A stretch of 52,787 nt of DNA from an uncultured Eubacteriales bacterium (GCA_934394585.1 CAKRQU010000012.1:1-52787); one strand, 5' to 3'; shown: positions 25,643 through 34,413, counted from the first letter of the stretch. The notes: generated from the letters alone by a model not told the origin. Made by a program: numbers and translations.

Positions 25643-28600
25643 TTATTTGTAAAGCTCGCCGAGCTTTGTAAGTCTGTCGTACTTGGCTTTTGCATTCTCT
25701 TCGGCATGCTCAAAGAGCTCGTTTGCTCTCTCGGGGAAGGACTGCATCAGGCGCGCATAACGTGTTTCGCTCTTGATGAATTCCATATAATCCGCTGTGG
25801 GAGCTTTGCTGTCGAGCGAGAACTTGGGTTCTGCCGCAGGATTGTAACGGAACATATTCCAGTAGCCTGCTTCTACGGCTCTCTTCATTTCGGACTGGCA
25901 ATTACCCATGCCGCCCTTTACACCGTGCATTTCGCAGGGTGCATATCCTATAACAAGGGAAGGACCGTGGTAAGCTTCCGCTTCCGTAATAGCCTTGATG
26001 GTCTGGTTCATATCCGCGCCCATAGCTATCTGAGCTACATATACATAGCCGTAAGACATAGCGATGCTTGCGAGGTCTTTCTTCTTTGTGGATTTACCTG
26101 CTGCGGCAAACTGAGCAACCTGACCGAGCTGAGAAGCCTTGGAAGCCTGACCGCCCGTATTGGAATATACTTCGGTATCGAATACCATGATATTTACATC
26201 TTCGCCGGAAGCGATGACATGATCAAGACCGCCGAAACCTATATCATAAGCCCAGCCGTCACCACCGAATATCCATACGGATTTCTTTGCGAGATAATCT
26301 TTTTCAGCGAGGATTTCGGCTGCGAGCGTGCATGCTTCGCAATCGCAATTCTTGCCTGCTGCCTGAAGCGCTTTCATGTGAGCGAGCATTTCTTCTGCCT
26401 TGTCACCGAAATGAGCCTTGCCTGCTTCGGAAGAAAGGAATGCCACGCCTTCGTCTGCCGTGAGGATACCGTCCTTCAGAGCGGCGATGAGCTTATCTGC
26501 TGCGGCGCCGTTTGTCTTGCCGTCGTCGTAGGTTGCGAGCCATTCTGCGGCTGCTGCCTTTATATCATCTGTAGCCCATATAGAAACGAGCTTTTCTACT
26601 TTTGCTTTCAGCTTCTCGCGGATAGCTTTCTGACCGAGAGCCATACCGAGACCGTGCTCTGCATTGTCTTCAAAGAGGGAGTTTGCCCAAGCCGGACCTT
26701 TGTGGCTGTCTTTATTTACAGTGTAAGGTGTGGCAGGTGCGGAACCGCCCCAGATAGAGGAACAACCCGTAGCATTGGAAATATACATTCTCTCGCCGAA
26801 GAGCTGAGTGATAAGACGTGCGTAAGAAGTTTCCGCGCAGCCTGCGCAGGATCCGGAGAACTCAAGCAGCGGCTGGTTGAACTGGCTGCCCTTTACCGTT
26901 GTTTCCGCGAAAGGAAGTGTCTTTTTGGAAACCTTTGCCACAGCGTAATCGAAAGCTGCCTGCTGATCTGCCTGGCTTTCCTGAGGAACCATGCGAAGCG
27001 CTTTTGTCTTTGCGGGACATACGTTTACGCAGAGTCCGCAACCCATACAATCAAGCGGGCTGATGGCGATGGTGAATTTATAATCTTCGCAACCCTTGCC
27101 TGTCATCTTTGCGGCAAACTTGGTGGAAGCGGGAGCATTTGCGGCTTCATCCGCATTCATTGCGAAGGGACGGAGCGTTGCATGAGGACATACATAAGAG
27201 CACTGGTTGCACTGGATGCAGTTTTCGGGAATCCATTCCGGAACGTCTACGGCAACACCGCGCTTCTCGTAAGCAGCGGCACCCTGAGGAAGCGTACCGT
27301 CGGCGAGATCGAGGAATTTGGAAACGGGGAGGGAATCGCCCTGCATTTTTGCAACGGGGAGAACGATATCGCGAACGAATTTGACCAGCTCGGGACGATC
27401 GCCTGTGATTTCTTTTTCGGCAGATGTACCCGTAACAGTCTTCCATTCTTCGGGAACTTTTATTTCCACTATGGCATCAACACCGGCGTCGATAGCCTTG
27501 TAGTTCATTTCAACTACGGCTTCGCCCTTCTTCAGGTAGGATTTCTTTGCCATGTATTTCATGTAGTCCACAGCCTCGGAGATAGGCATGATATTTGCCA
27601 GAGCAAAGAATGCGGACTGGAGAATTGTATTTGTACGCTTGCCCATACCGATTTCGCGCGCCTTGTCGATGGCGTTTACGGTATAGAATTTGATATTGTT
27701 GTTTGCGATATAATTCTTTACTTCTGCGGGGAGGTGCTTATCCAGCTCTTCTGCCGTCCACTGGCAGTTGAGAAGGAATGTACCGCCGGGCTTTACATCG
27801 TTTACTATCTTATAGCCCTTGAGCATATAGGAAGGATTGTGGCATGCAACGAAATCCGCCTTTGTGATATAGTAGGAAGATTTGATGGGAGCATCGCCGA
27901 AACGCAGGTGGGATATGGTTACGCCGCCTGTTTTCTTCGAGTCATACTGGAAGTATGCCTGAATATATTTGTCGGTATGGTCGCCGATGATTTTGATGGA
28001 GTTTTTGTTTGCGCCGACTGTACCGTCACCGCCCAGACCCCAGAATTTGCAGGAGATAGTGCCCTTGGGCGCTGTGTCATGCGAAACCTTTTCGGGGAGA
28101 GAATATCCCGTCACATCATCTACGATGCCGATGGTGAAATGATTTTTCGGATTTTTCTTTGCGAGGTTGTCATAAACCGCGAAGATGGAAGCGGGAGTGG
28201 TATCCTTGGAACCGAGGCCGTATCTGCCGCCAACGATTTTTGCGTCCACGCCCTGCTCTCTGAGAGCCGTAACAACATCGAGGTAGAGAGGCTCACCGAG
28301 AGATCCGGGTTCTTTTGTTCTGTCGAGGACAGCGATTTTCTTTACTGTCTTGGGCAGAGCTTTTGCGAGCTTGTCCGCGCAGAAAGGACGGTAAAGTCTT
28401 ACTTTTACAAGACCTACTTTTTTGCCCTTTGCCACGAGGTAATCTATTACTTCCTCAGCTACGTCGCATACGGAGCCCATAGCCACGATAACGTTTTCTG
28501 CTTCGGGATGACCGTAGTAGTTGAAAAGCTTGTAATTTGTGCCGATTTTCTTATTTACTTTCTTCATGTACTCCTCAACGATGGCGGGGAGAGCATTGTA

Positions 28601-29305
28601 ATAAGAGTTGCAGGCTTCTCTGTGCTGGAAGAAGATATCGCCGTTTTCAGCGGAGCCGCGGAGAACGGGATGCTCGGGATTGAGCGCGCGTGCGCGGAAT
28701 TCGGCAACGGCGTCTTTATCTATCATATCTTCGAGATCTTTGTAATCCCATGCTTCTATTTTCTGGATTTCGTGAGAAGTACGGAAACCGTCAAAGAAAT
28801 GGATGAAAGGAACTCTGCCCTTGATAGTGGAAAGATGAGCCACAGCGCCGAGGTCCATAACTTCCTGCGGGTTTGTGGAAGCGAGCATTGCAAAGCCTGT
28901 CTGGCGGCAGGCGTAAACGTCGGAATGGTCGCCGAAAATATTGAGCGCGTGCGAAGCTACGCAGCGTGCGGAAACGTGAATAACGCAGGGAAGAAGCTCG
29001 CCGGCGATTTTATACATATTCGGAATCATGAGGAGCAGACCCTGAGAAGCCGTATATGTCGTGGTGAGAGCGCCTGCCGCGAGAGAGCCGTGAACCGTAC
29101 CTGCGGCGCCTGCCTCGGACTGCATTTCGGTTACTCTTACTTTTTCGCCGAAAATATTTTTCAGACCTGTGGCGGACCATGAGTCGGTCAGCTCAGCCAT
29201 AACGCTGGAAGGCGTGATGGGGTAGATGGCTGCGACCTCTGTGAACGCATACGAAACGTGCGCCGCGGCGGTATTGCCATCCATGGAAATCTTTTTTCTT
29301 GCCAT
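25643..29305 (-). CDS. nifJ: Pyruvate:ferredoxin (flavodoxin) oxidoreductase
   Basis: The 1220-residue protein is a single-chain PFOR. The N-terminal domain starts with the family segment AAAHVSYAFTEVAAIYPITPSS. Two [4Fe-4S] motifs are seen near residues 690 (CIQCNQCSYVCPH) and 745 (CMGCGLCVNVCP). The cysteines of the proximal cluster are in SGSCAGCAETSY, with CSSIWGG following. The thiamine diphosphate site is the GDGWAYDIGFGGLDH region. The enzyme oxidises pyruvate to acetyl-CoA and CO2, reducing ferredoxin, in the cytoplasm of anaerobes; the acetyl-CoA is also a substrate of the citrate synthase at 1312-2679. It is a single gene with GGAGG before the ATG and a promoter near 29371-29399. 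The length is slightly above the usual 1170-1190. Confidence 0.97.
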   Translation of the reverse strand: MARKKISMDGNTAAAHVSYAFTEVAAIYPITPSSVMAELTDSWSATGLKNIFGEKVRVTEMQSEAGAAGTVHGSLAAGALTTTYTASQGLLLMIPNMYKIAGELLPCVIHVSARCVASHALNIFGDHSDVYACRQTGFAMLASTNPQEVMDLGAVAHLSTIKGRVPFIHFFDGFRTSHEIQKIEAWDYKDLEDMIDKDAVAEFRARALNPEHPVLRGSAENGDIFFQHREACNSYYNALPAIVEEYMKKVNKKIGTNYKLFNYYGHPEAENVIVAMGSVCDVAEEVIDYLVAKGKKVGLVKVRLYRPFCADKLAKALPKTVKKIAVLDRTKEPGSLGEPLYLDVVTALREQGVDAKIVGGRYGLGSKDTTPASIFAVYDNLAKKNPKNHFTIGIVDDVTGYSLPEKVSHDTAPKGTISCKFWGLGGDGTVGANKNSIKIIGDHTDKYIQAYFQYDSKKTGGVTISHLRFGDAPIKSSYYITKADFVACHNPSYMLKGYKIVNDVKPGGTFLLNCQWTAEELDKHLPAEVKNYIANNNIKFYTVNAIDKAREIGMGKRTNTILQSAFFALANIMPISEAVDYMKYMAKKSYLKKGEAVVEMNYKAIDAGVDAIVEIKVPEEWKTVTGTSAEKEITGDRPELVKFVRDIVLPVAKMQGDSLPVSKFLDLADGTLPQGAAAYEKRGVAVDVPEWIPENCIQCNQCSYVCPHATLRPFAMNADEAANAPASTKFAAKMTGKGCEDYKFTIAISPLDCMGCGLCVNVCPAKTKALRMVPQESQADQQAAFDYAVAKVSKKTLPFAETTVKGSQFNQPLLEFSGSCAGCAETSYARLITQLFGERMYISNATGCSSIWGGSAPATPYTVNKDSHKGPAWANSLFEDNAEHGLGMALGQKAIREKLKAKVEKLVSIWATDDIKAAAAEWLATYDDGKTNGAAADKLIAALKDGILTADEGVAFLSSEAGKAHFGDKAEEMLAHMKALQAAGKNCDCEACTLAAEILAEKDYLAKKSVWIFGGDGWAYDIGFGGLDHVIASGEDVNIMVFDTEVYSNTGGQASKASQLGQVAQFAAAGKSTKKKDLASIAMSYGYVYVAQIAMGADMNQTIKAITEAEAYHGPSLVIGYAPCEMHGVKGGMGNCQSEMKRAVEAGYWNMFRYNPAAEPKFSLDSKAPTADYMEFIKSETRYARLMQSFPERANELFEHAEENAKAKYDRLTKLGELYK

Positions 29306-29370
29306 GTTTTTTTCCTCCGGAAATTTTTATAGATTATAAATATATATTACCACTTTCAAACGGAAAAGTA

Positions 29371-29399
29371 AATATATAGCGCGAAAAAAGTCAGCGCAA
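29371..29399 (-). promoter_or_regulatory. Candidate PFOR promoter
   Basis: On the minus strand TTGCGC (29399-29394) and TATATT (29376-29371) are spaced by 17 bp. The -35 is weak, so the call is tentative. Confidence 0.4.
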
Positions 29400-29435
29400 A
29401 ATAAAAGTTTTTTGTAAAAAATCGCTGTTTTGCTG

Positions 29436-29451
29436 GTTAGCATAAGCTAAC
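29436..29451. promoter_or_regulatory. Palindrome GTTAGC-ATAA-GCTAAC between PFOR and galE
   Basis: A perfect 6-bp inverted repeat with a 4-base centre lies upstream of both divergent genes, 37 bp before the PFOR -35 and about 40 bp before the galE -35. It may be a regulator site; the regulator is unknown. Confidence 0.35.
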
Positions 29452-29490
29452 TAATCGTCAAAAAGCATAAAATAAAATGTTGCAAATCTA

Positions 29491-29519
29491 TTGACACGAA
29501 AGAAGCCTTCCTATATAAT
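29491..29519 (+). promoter_or_regulatory. Promoter of galE
   Basis: TTGACA at 29491-29496 and TATAAT at 29514-29519 with 17 bp between them: a full consensus promoter. Confidence 0.88.
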
Positions 29520-29559
29520 ATTGATGAATGAAAAATCCATATAAAAAGGAATGATGATA

Positions 29560-30585
29560 ATGAAGGTTTTACTCGCGGGAGGAGCGGGATATATAGGTTC
29601 GCATACGGCAATCGAACTGCGCTCGGCAGGGCATGATGTCGTGATAGTCGATAATTTTTCAAACAGCAAGCCGGAGGTTCTTCACAGGCTCGAAAAAATA
29701 ACGGGAGCGCCGTTTGCTTTTCACTGTGCGGACGTATGCGACAAGGCGGCGATGGACGCGATTTTCGCAAAAGAAAAGCCCGACGCGGTAATACATTTCG
29801 CGGGATACAAGGCTGTGGGCGAGAGCGTGGAAAAGCCGCTCGATTATTACAGAAACAATCTCGATTCCACTCTGACTCTGCTCGAGCTGATGAGAAAATA
29901 CGACGTGCACAATATCGTATTTTCTTCTTCCGCTACGGTTTACGGTGCGCCGGACAGCGTGCCGATAAACGAGAGTGCCGCTGTCGGCAGATGCACAAAT
30001 CCCTACGGCTGGACAAAATATATGATAGAAATTATTCTCAAAGACGCATGCAAAGCCGATCCTTCGCTTTCCGCCGTTCTGCTCCGTTATTTCAATCCTA
30101 TCGGTGCGCATGAGAGCGGGCTTATCGGCGAGGACCCGCAGGGCATACCGAACAATCTCATGCCTTATATCACGCAGGTGGCAAGCGGCAGGCTGGAGAA
30201 GCTCCATATTTTCGGCAATGACTACGATACGCCGGACGGCACGGGTGTGCGCGACTATATCCATGTTGTCGACCTTGCGCGCGGTCACGTCTGTGCGATA
30301 AAGTACGCCGCGGAGAACAAGGGCGCCGATGTGATAAACCTCGGCACGGGCAAGGGCTACAGCGTGCTCGAAATGGTAAAGACTTTCAGCGAGGTTTCGG
30401 GCGTGAATGTTCCTTATGAAATAAACGCGCGTCGCCCGGGCGATATAGCCGAGTGCTATGCCGACCCGACCAAGGCAAAGGAAAAACTCGGCTGGGTAGC
30501 GGAGAAAAATCTCCGCGACATGTGCCGCGATTCATGGCGCTGGCAGAAGAACAACCCGCACGGTTATGACAAAGAGGAAAAATAA
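29560..30585 (+). CDS. galE: UDP-glucose 4-epimerase
   Basis: The protein of about 341 residues is a short-chain dehydrogenase-type epimerase that interconverts UDP-glucose and UDP-galactose. The NAD-binding GGAGYIGSH (residues 7-15), DNFSNS, the catalytic SSSATVYG and YGWTKYM (Tyr and Lys) and RYFNPIGAHESG are all typical for GalE. Three ATGs are clustered; AAAGGA directly abuts the first, so the one at 29560 has the right spacing and gives the usual N-terminus MKVLLAGG. No other galactose gene is nearby, so a role in cell-surface sugar precursors is more likely than galactose breakdown. A terminator follows. Confidence 0.95.
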   Translation: MKVLLAGGAGYIGSHTAIELRSAGHDVVIVDNFSNSKPEVLHRLEKITGAPFAFHCADVCDKAAMDAIFAKEKPDAVIHFAGYKAVGESVEKPLDYYRNNLDSTLTLLELMRKYDVHNIVFSSSATVYGAPDSVPINESAAVGRCTNPYGWTKYMIEIILKDACKADPSLSAVLLRYFNPIGAHESGLIGEDPQGIPNNLMPYITQVASGRLEKLHIFGNDYDTPDGTGVRDYIHVVDLARGHVCAIKYAAENKGADVINLGTGKGYSVLEMVKTFSEVSGVNVPYEINARRPGDIAECYADPTKAKEKLGWVAEKNLRDMCRDSWRWQKNNPHGYDKEEK

Positions 30586-30588
30586 ATA

Positions 30589-30618
30589 AAAGGCGCTCCT
30601 CGGCGGAGCGCTTTTTTT
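30589..30618 (+). terminator. Terminator of galE
   Basis: GCGCTCC (30593-30599) and GGAGCGC (30605-30611) form the stem, followed by seven T. Confidence 0.85.
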
Positions 30619-30689
30619 CAAAATTTTTGATTTTTGCGAAACCGAAAGCGAAAATCATACACTTCTTGAGCGAAAGGGGATGAAACAGG

Positions 30690-32321
30690 TTGAAAACAGG
30701 TGAAAATCTCGCAGAGCTTCGCATACACGAGTTTGCCTCGGAATATTTCGGGCGGATATATTATTACTGCCTGAAAAAGACGGGCGGAGAAACGGAAGCC
30801 GCCGAGCTTTCGCAGGAGATAGCGCTCGCAGTGATAGAGCAGCTCCGCCGCGGCGCCTGCCCCGCAAGCTTTTCCGGCTGGGTCTGGCAGATAGTGCGCA
30901 ATATCTACAGCCGCTGGGCAAAGAGAAAGCATGAGCGACGCGAAAAATTCGATGACGGCGATATTTCGGAATACGAGATAGCGGATGAAAACGATTTCGT
31001 TTCCGATATCATAAAAAGAGAAGATATCGCGCTGATTCGCCGTGAGATGGCTTTCATCCTTTCGGAATACAGAGATATTCTCGTCATGTACTATGTGCAT
31101 GGCAGGCGTATTTCCGAGATAGCCGATAAAATGAATATCCCCGAAGGCACGGTCAAGACAAGGCTTTTCCGTGCGAGACAAAAACTGAAAGAAGGTATGA
31201 ATATGGCAAGAGAATTCGGAAAAAGAAGTTATAATCCCGAAGAGCTTAGCTTTTCGTCATCGGGAAATCAGCCGTCGGGGCTTCCGTGGAGCGCGGTGAG
31301 GAGAAAGATACCCGTAAATATCCTCTGCGAGGCAAATAACAATCCCTCTACTATCGAAGAACTGGCAATAGAACTCGGCATAGCCGTGCCTTATATGGAG
31401 GAAGAGGTTTCGCTTCTTGCGGAAAGCGAGCTTCTCCGCAAGGTAGACGGCGATAAGTATATCACGAGCTTTTTCATCGCGCCGAAAGAGTGCATAGAAG
31501 AGATAAACGCGCTCTGCGAGGATTTCTCCTATGACAATTATAAGAAATTCTGGCAGGTGGCAAGCGATTTCGTAGCGGGGCACTATGCGGAGTTTATCGG
31601 CGAAAGCACCATGAGCGAGCAGGATGCGACGATGTTCTTCTTCATGAAGCTTGTAGGTGAAGTGAAAGAGGCAAGCGACGGCACCGTATGGAACAGATTC
31701 AAGAGAAAAGACGGCGGCAACTGGGGATTTATCGGATATGAGCAGGGTATAAGACGCGGCAGAATAGATGCGTGCGGCTTCAGCGACAACGGAATGATTA
31801 CATGCAATGACTGTAATAAGTTGGAATTGCGCGGCTATGTCGATGACAACGGCAGGTTCGGAAAGCAGATTTATAAAGATCACTGTTTTTATAGTGATTC
31901 AAAAGATTTAGCAGTAATCCGCGAGCTTGTGAAAAACGGATACAGCGCAGAGGGCTTCACCGATTCACAAAAGAGTGCACTTGATAGGTTCTGCGACAAC
32001 GGCTACTTTGTAAAGGACGGCAACAGATATAAGCCGAGAGTGCTTGTTTTCGAGGGAAATAAGCTGAGTGAACTTATGAATCTTATGATAGGCGAGCACA
32101 GGGAAGAATACGACGCTCTTATGGCGGCGATGAAAAAACTTCATGACGACGCGGTCGCCGTAATATCGAAATACAGCATGCCTTATTTCAAGGACGATTT
32201 CGATTATTATGTTGCCATGATGCTTTACAGGATGAGAGGCTGTGTCGCGGCTCTTGTAAAGGATAACGGGCTTTACACCGGCGGAAACGGCGATTTCGGC
32301 TACTTCAGATACACAAAATAA
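30690..32321 (+). CDS. ECF-type sigma factor with long C-terminal extension
   Basis: The first 175 residues are a sigma-70 ECF protein: region 2 (ELSQEIALAVIEQLRRG to WQIVRNIYSRWAKRK) and region 4 (ISEIADKMNIPEGTVKTRLFRARQKLKEG). About 365 residues follow. They include a likely winged helix at about residues 205-260 (NNPSTIEELAIELGIAV) and a larger domain with CGFSDNGMITCNDC, whose cysteines could bind a metal or form a disulphide. No membrane segment is seen. In ECF families, C-terminal extensions often act as built-in sensors in place of an anti-sigma factor, and none is encoded beside this gene. The start is a TTG about 10 nt after AAAGGGG; no in-frame ATG fits. Its targets are unknown. 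Confidence 0.85.
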   Translation: MKTGENLAELRIHEFASEYFGRIYYYCLKKTGGETEAAELSQEIALAVIEQLRRGACPASFSGWVWQIVRNIYSRWAKRKHERREKFDDGDISEYEIADENDFVSDIIKREDIALIRREMAFILSEYRDILVMYYVHGRRISEIADKMNIPEGTVKTRLFRARQKLKEGMNMAREFGKRSYNPEELSFSSSGNQPSGLPWSAVRRKIPVNILCEANNNPSTIEELAIELGIAVPYMEEEVSLLAESELLRKVDGDKYITSFFIAPKECIEEINALCEDFSYDNYKKFWQVASDFVAGHYAEFIGESTMSEQDATMFFFMKLVGEVKEASDGTVWNRFKRKDGGNWGFIGYEQGIRRGRIDACGFSDNGMITCNDCNKLELRGYVDDNGRFGKQIYKDHCFYSDSKDLAVIRELVKNGYSAEGFTDSQKSALDRFCDNGYFVKDGNRYKPRVLVFEGNKLSELMNLMIGEHREEYDALMAAMKKLHDDAVAVISKYSMPYFKDDFDYYVAMMLYRMRGCVAALVKDNGLYTGGNGDFGYFRYTK

Positions 32322-32350
32322 GGTCAGACAGCAATTAATACTCTTGTATA

Positions 32351-32393
32351 AAATCGGCAGAGGGCAGTCCCTCTGCCGATTTTTGCTTTTTTT
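32351..32393 (+). terminator. Terminator of the sigma factor gene
   Basis: A strong stem, AATCGGCAGAGGG with CCCTCTGCCGATT, is followed by a T-rich run. Confidence 0.9.
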
Positions 32394-32413
32394 ACCGCCA
32401 TGACAAATTTTTG

Positions 32414-32442
32414 TTGACAAACTGCCGCATTTGTGATATCAT
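32414..32442 (+). promoter_or_regulatory. Promoter of mntP
   Basis: TTGACA (32414-32419) and TATCAT (32437-32442) are spaced by 17 bp. I see no manganese riboswitch in the 40-base leader. Confidence 0.75.
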
Positions 32443-32482
32443 AATGGGACATTATGTAAAAAATCGAGAGGATGGATAAATT

Positions 32483-33055
32483 TTGAGTACGATAGAGCTG
32501 GTCCTGCTTTCGGTCGGACTTGCCATGGACGCATTCGCCGTTTCTGTATGCAAAGGGCTGAATATGCGCAAAATGAACTATAAAAACGCGCTGATACTCG
32601 CGCTTTTTTTCGGAGGCTTTCAGGCGCTGATGCCGGCGATAGGCTACCTGCTCGGAAAACAGTTTGAAAAATACATAACATCCGTAGACCACTGGATAGC
32701 TTTCATCCTGCTTTCCATAATAGGCATACAGATGATAGCGGAATCTTTCAAAAAAGACGATGAGAAAGAGGAGAACGCGGACAAGCTGAATTTGAAAGAG
32801 TATTTCATGCTTGCCATCGCCACGAGCATAGACGCGCTCGCCGTGGGCATTTCGCTTGCCTTCCTCAGCGTCAGCCTTGTGAAATCCATCAGCTTTATCG
32901 GCATCATAACATTTGCAATTTCCTTTGCGGGCGTTTTCATCGGGAACAAATTCGGTGCGCGCTTCAAAAACAAAGCGGAATTTGCGGGCGGCGCGATACT
33001 TATCCTCATCGCGCTGAAAATACTGCTCGGGCATCTCGGAGTAATAAATTTCTGA
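32483..33055 (+). CDS. mntP: Manganese efflux pump MntP
   Basis: The 190-residue membrane protein has six hydrophobic segments arranged as two related halves. Each half carries a charged membrane motif: GLAMDAFAVSVCKGL in the first and ATSIDALAVGISLAFL in the second, the aspartates being those needed for Mn2+ transport in MntP. The middle loop is rich in lysine and glutamate. The start is a TTG after GAGAGG, supported by the family N-terminus. The gene is single, between two terminators. Manganese export may relate to the manganese-catalase-like spore coat protein at 34451-35044, but this is only an association. Confidence 0.93.
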   Translation: MSTIELVLLSVGLAMDAFAVSVCKGLNMRKMNYKNALILALFFGGFQALMPAIGYLLGKQFEKYITSVDHWIAFILLSIIGIQMIAESFKKDDEKEENADKLNLKEYFMLAIATSIDALAVGISLAFLSVSLVKSISFIGIITFAISFAGVFIGNKFGARFKNKAEFAGGAILILIALKILLGHLGVINF

Positions 33056-33065
33056 AAATATATAT

Positions 33066-33093
33066 AAAAAGCGACGCTGCGGCGTCGCTTTTT
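33066..33093. terminator. Terminator of mntP
   Basis: AGCGACGC and GCGTCGCT pair around a short loop, with A and T tracts on both sides. Confidence 0.85.
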
Positions 33094-33222
33094 ACATAGG
33101 GGGGATTTAAAGGCTGCTCTGTTTCGCCTTTTGTATCATTATAGCCAATATACGGGCAATTGTCAATATAAATTTTGCGATTTATTATAATAATAAAGAT
33201 AAAAAGCAAAAAAGAGGCAACG

Positions 33223-33432
33223 ATGATTACCTACAGAAAGCTATGGGAAACAATGCGCAAAAAGGGCATATCGCAATATAAGCTTATCCGCGAATACGGC
33301 ATAAGCACGGGTCAGCTCGACAGGCTGAGAAAAAACGAAAATATCAGCACATACACATTGAATTCCCTCTGCCGCATACTGGATTGCGACGTGTGCGACA
33401 TAATAGAATATATCCCGGATGAAAACAAATAG
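33223..33432 (+). CDS. Small XRE/Cro-type helix-turn-helix regulator
   Basis: The 69-residue protein is a single HTH domain of the short Cro/C1 type common in Clostridia: MITYRKLWETMRKKGIS, then YKLIREYGISTGQLDRLRKN and LNSLCRILDCDVCDIIEY. AGAGG precedes the ATG at 33223; a longer frame begins at 33175 but has no ribosome binding site. No partner gene adjoins it. The 135 bp after the stop contain two copies of TTTTTATGTATAAAA, near 33449 and 33479, and the promoter of the broken MATE gene. Confidence 0.9.
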   Translation: MITYRKLWETMRKKGISQYKLIREYGISTGQLDRLRKNENISTYTLNSLCRILDCDVCDIIEYIPDENK

Positions 33433-33507
33433 ACAAAAATGCGACGTTTTTATGTATAAAATACAATAAGCGGCGCATTTTTATGTATAAAAACATGAAT
33501 TTCCATG

Positions 33508-33536
33508 TTGATATTTGCCCGATTTCATACTATAAT
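33508..33536 (+). promoter_or_regulatory. Promoter of the decayed MATE gene
   Basis: TTGATA (33508-33513) and TATAAT (33531-33536) with a 17-bp spacer remain intact although the gene is broken. Confidence 0.7.
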
Positions 33537-33568
33537 GATGTGGTGGCACAAATATACGGGAGATTTTT

Positions 33569-34147
33569 ATGAAAATACATTTATCGGATAAATTTACTTA
33601 CGGCAAGCTGCTTCGCTTTACCGCGCCGAGCATCATCATGATGATATTTACATCGATATACGGCGTGGTGGACGGATTTTTTGTCTCGAATTATGTCGGA
33701 AAAACGCCTTTTGCGGCGGTAAATTTCATATATCCTTTTCTGATGATACTCGGCACGGTGGGCTTTATGTTCGGCACGGGCGGCAGCGCCATAGTGGCTA
33801 AAACCCTCGGCGAAAACGATGAAGAAAAGGCGAACCGCCTTTTTTCTTTTTTTTCTATATTTCCGCGGCACTCGGCGCCGTCATCGCCGTGCTCGCATTT
33901 ATTTTTATACGACCGATAGCCTCTGCACTCCATGCGGAGGGCGAAATGCTTGAAAACTGCGTGCTTTACGGAAGAATATTTATTCCGTGACTGCCGATGT
34001 ATGTTTTGCAGATGGAATTTCAGAGCATTTTCGTCGCCGCGGGAAAACCGGGCCTCGGTTTTCTTTCCACAGTCGCCGACGGAATTTGTTTCGTTTGTCG
34101 TTTCGCTCATCTATATCGCGGCAAAACGAAAGAAATACGGTTATTGA
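33569..34147 (+). pseudogene. MATE family transporter pseudogene
   Basis: The first 92 codons read as a normal MATE N-terminus (FTAPSIIMMIFTSIYGVVDG, then GTGGSAIVAKTLGENDEEKA). A frameshift then occurs in a T-rich tract near 33850. The family sequence continues in another frame (ISAALGAVIAVLAFIFIRP), with an in-frame TGA at 33988-33990 where a tryptophan would be expected. It then goes on as LPMYVLQMEFQSIFVAAGKP. Near 34085 it jumps to a C-terminal tail (VSFVVSLIYIAAKRKKYGY), so roughly 250 codons are missing. Three separate lesions make function very unlikely. Intact MATE genes lie at 45347 and 48456. Confidence 0.92.
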
Positions 34148-34172
34148 CATATGTCGTAAATTATGTTAATAT
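34144..34172 (+). promoter_or_regulatory. Promoter of the short gene at 34253
   Basis: TTGACA (34144-34149) and TAATAT (34167-34172) are separated by 17 bp. The -35 overlaps the last codons of the MATE remnant. Confidence 0.65.
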
Positions 34173-34184
34173 ATATTTGTGATC

Positions 34185-34254
34185 GGGGATGACACCCATA
34201 ATAAAAAACGGTATCGCAAAATAAGCTGATTTTCGATGAGGGGATGATACCCAT
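34185..34254 (+). repeat. Pair of 15-bp motifs GGGGATGAyACCCAT
   Basis: The motif occurs at 34185-34199 (with C) and 34240-34254 (with T). The second copy includes the ribosome binding site and reaches the start codon of the short gene; the first lies just after the promoter. The GGG and CCC ends could form a small hairpin in each copy. Confidence 0.45.
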
Positions 34255-34404
34255 GGAAAAAAACATTATCGTCGTTGATGAGCAGGGCAATGAAATAGGA
34301 GCGACCTACCCGAAAGGGGCAAAAGGTCTTGTAAAAAAGGCAGGGCGCGCTTCACGGATGAAAATAAAATATGCCTTGCGTGCCCGCCGGATAAATATAT
34401 GTAA
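34253..34404 (+). pseudogene. Short conserved N-terminal domain gene split by a -1 shift
   Basis: The frame from ATG 34253 reads EKNIIVVDEQGNEIGATYPK and GLVKK, after which the expected continuation GRARFTDENKICLACPPDKYM lies in the -1 frame and ends with TAA at 34402-34404. Proteins beginning this way are common in gut Clostridia, where this domain usually precedes a longer variable part; here only the domain remains. The switch point is the heptamer A_AAA_AAG at 34333-34339, in phase with the zero frame. Either one A was lost from a run of seven, or the ribosome or polymerase slips there. Without slippage the zero frame runs to 34462 through the terminator. Confidence 0.5.
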
Positions 34405-34413
34405 GAAAAAAAC

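Noticed and set aside
25598..29182. 1194-codon rightward open frame opposite the PFOR gene
   Set aside because: It is the complement of a strongly conserved PFOR gene with all cluster and cofactor motifs; the rightward product has no recognisable domain, and its length results from the codon bias of the real gene.
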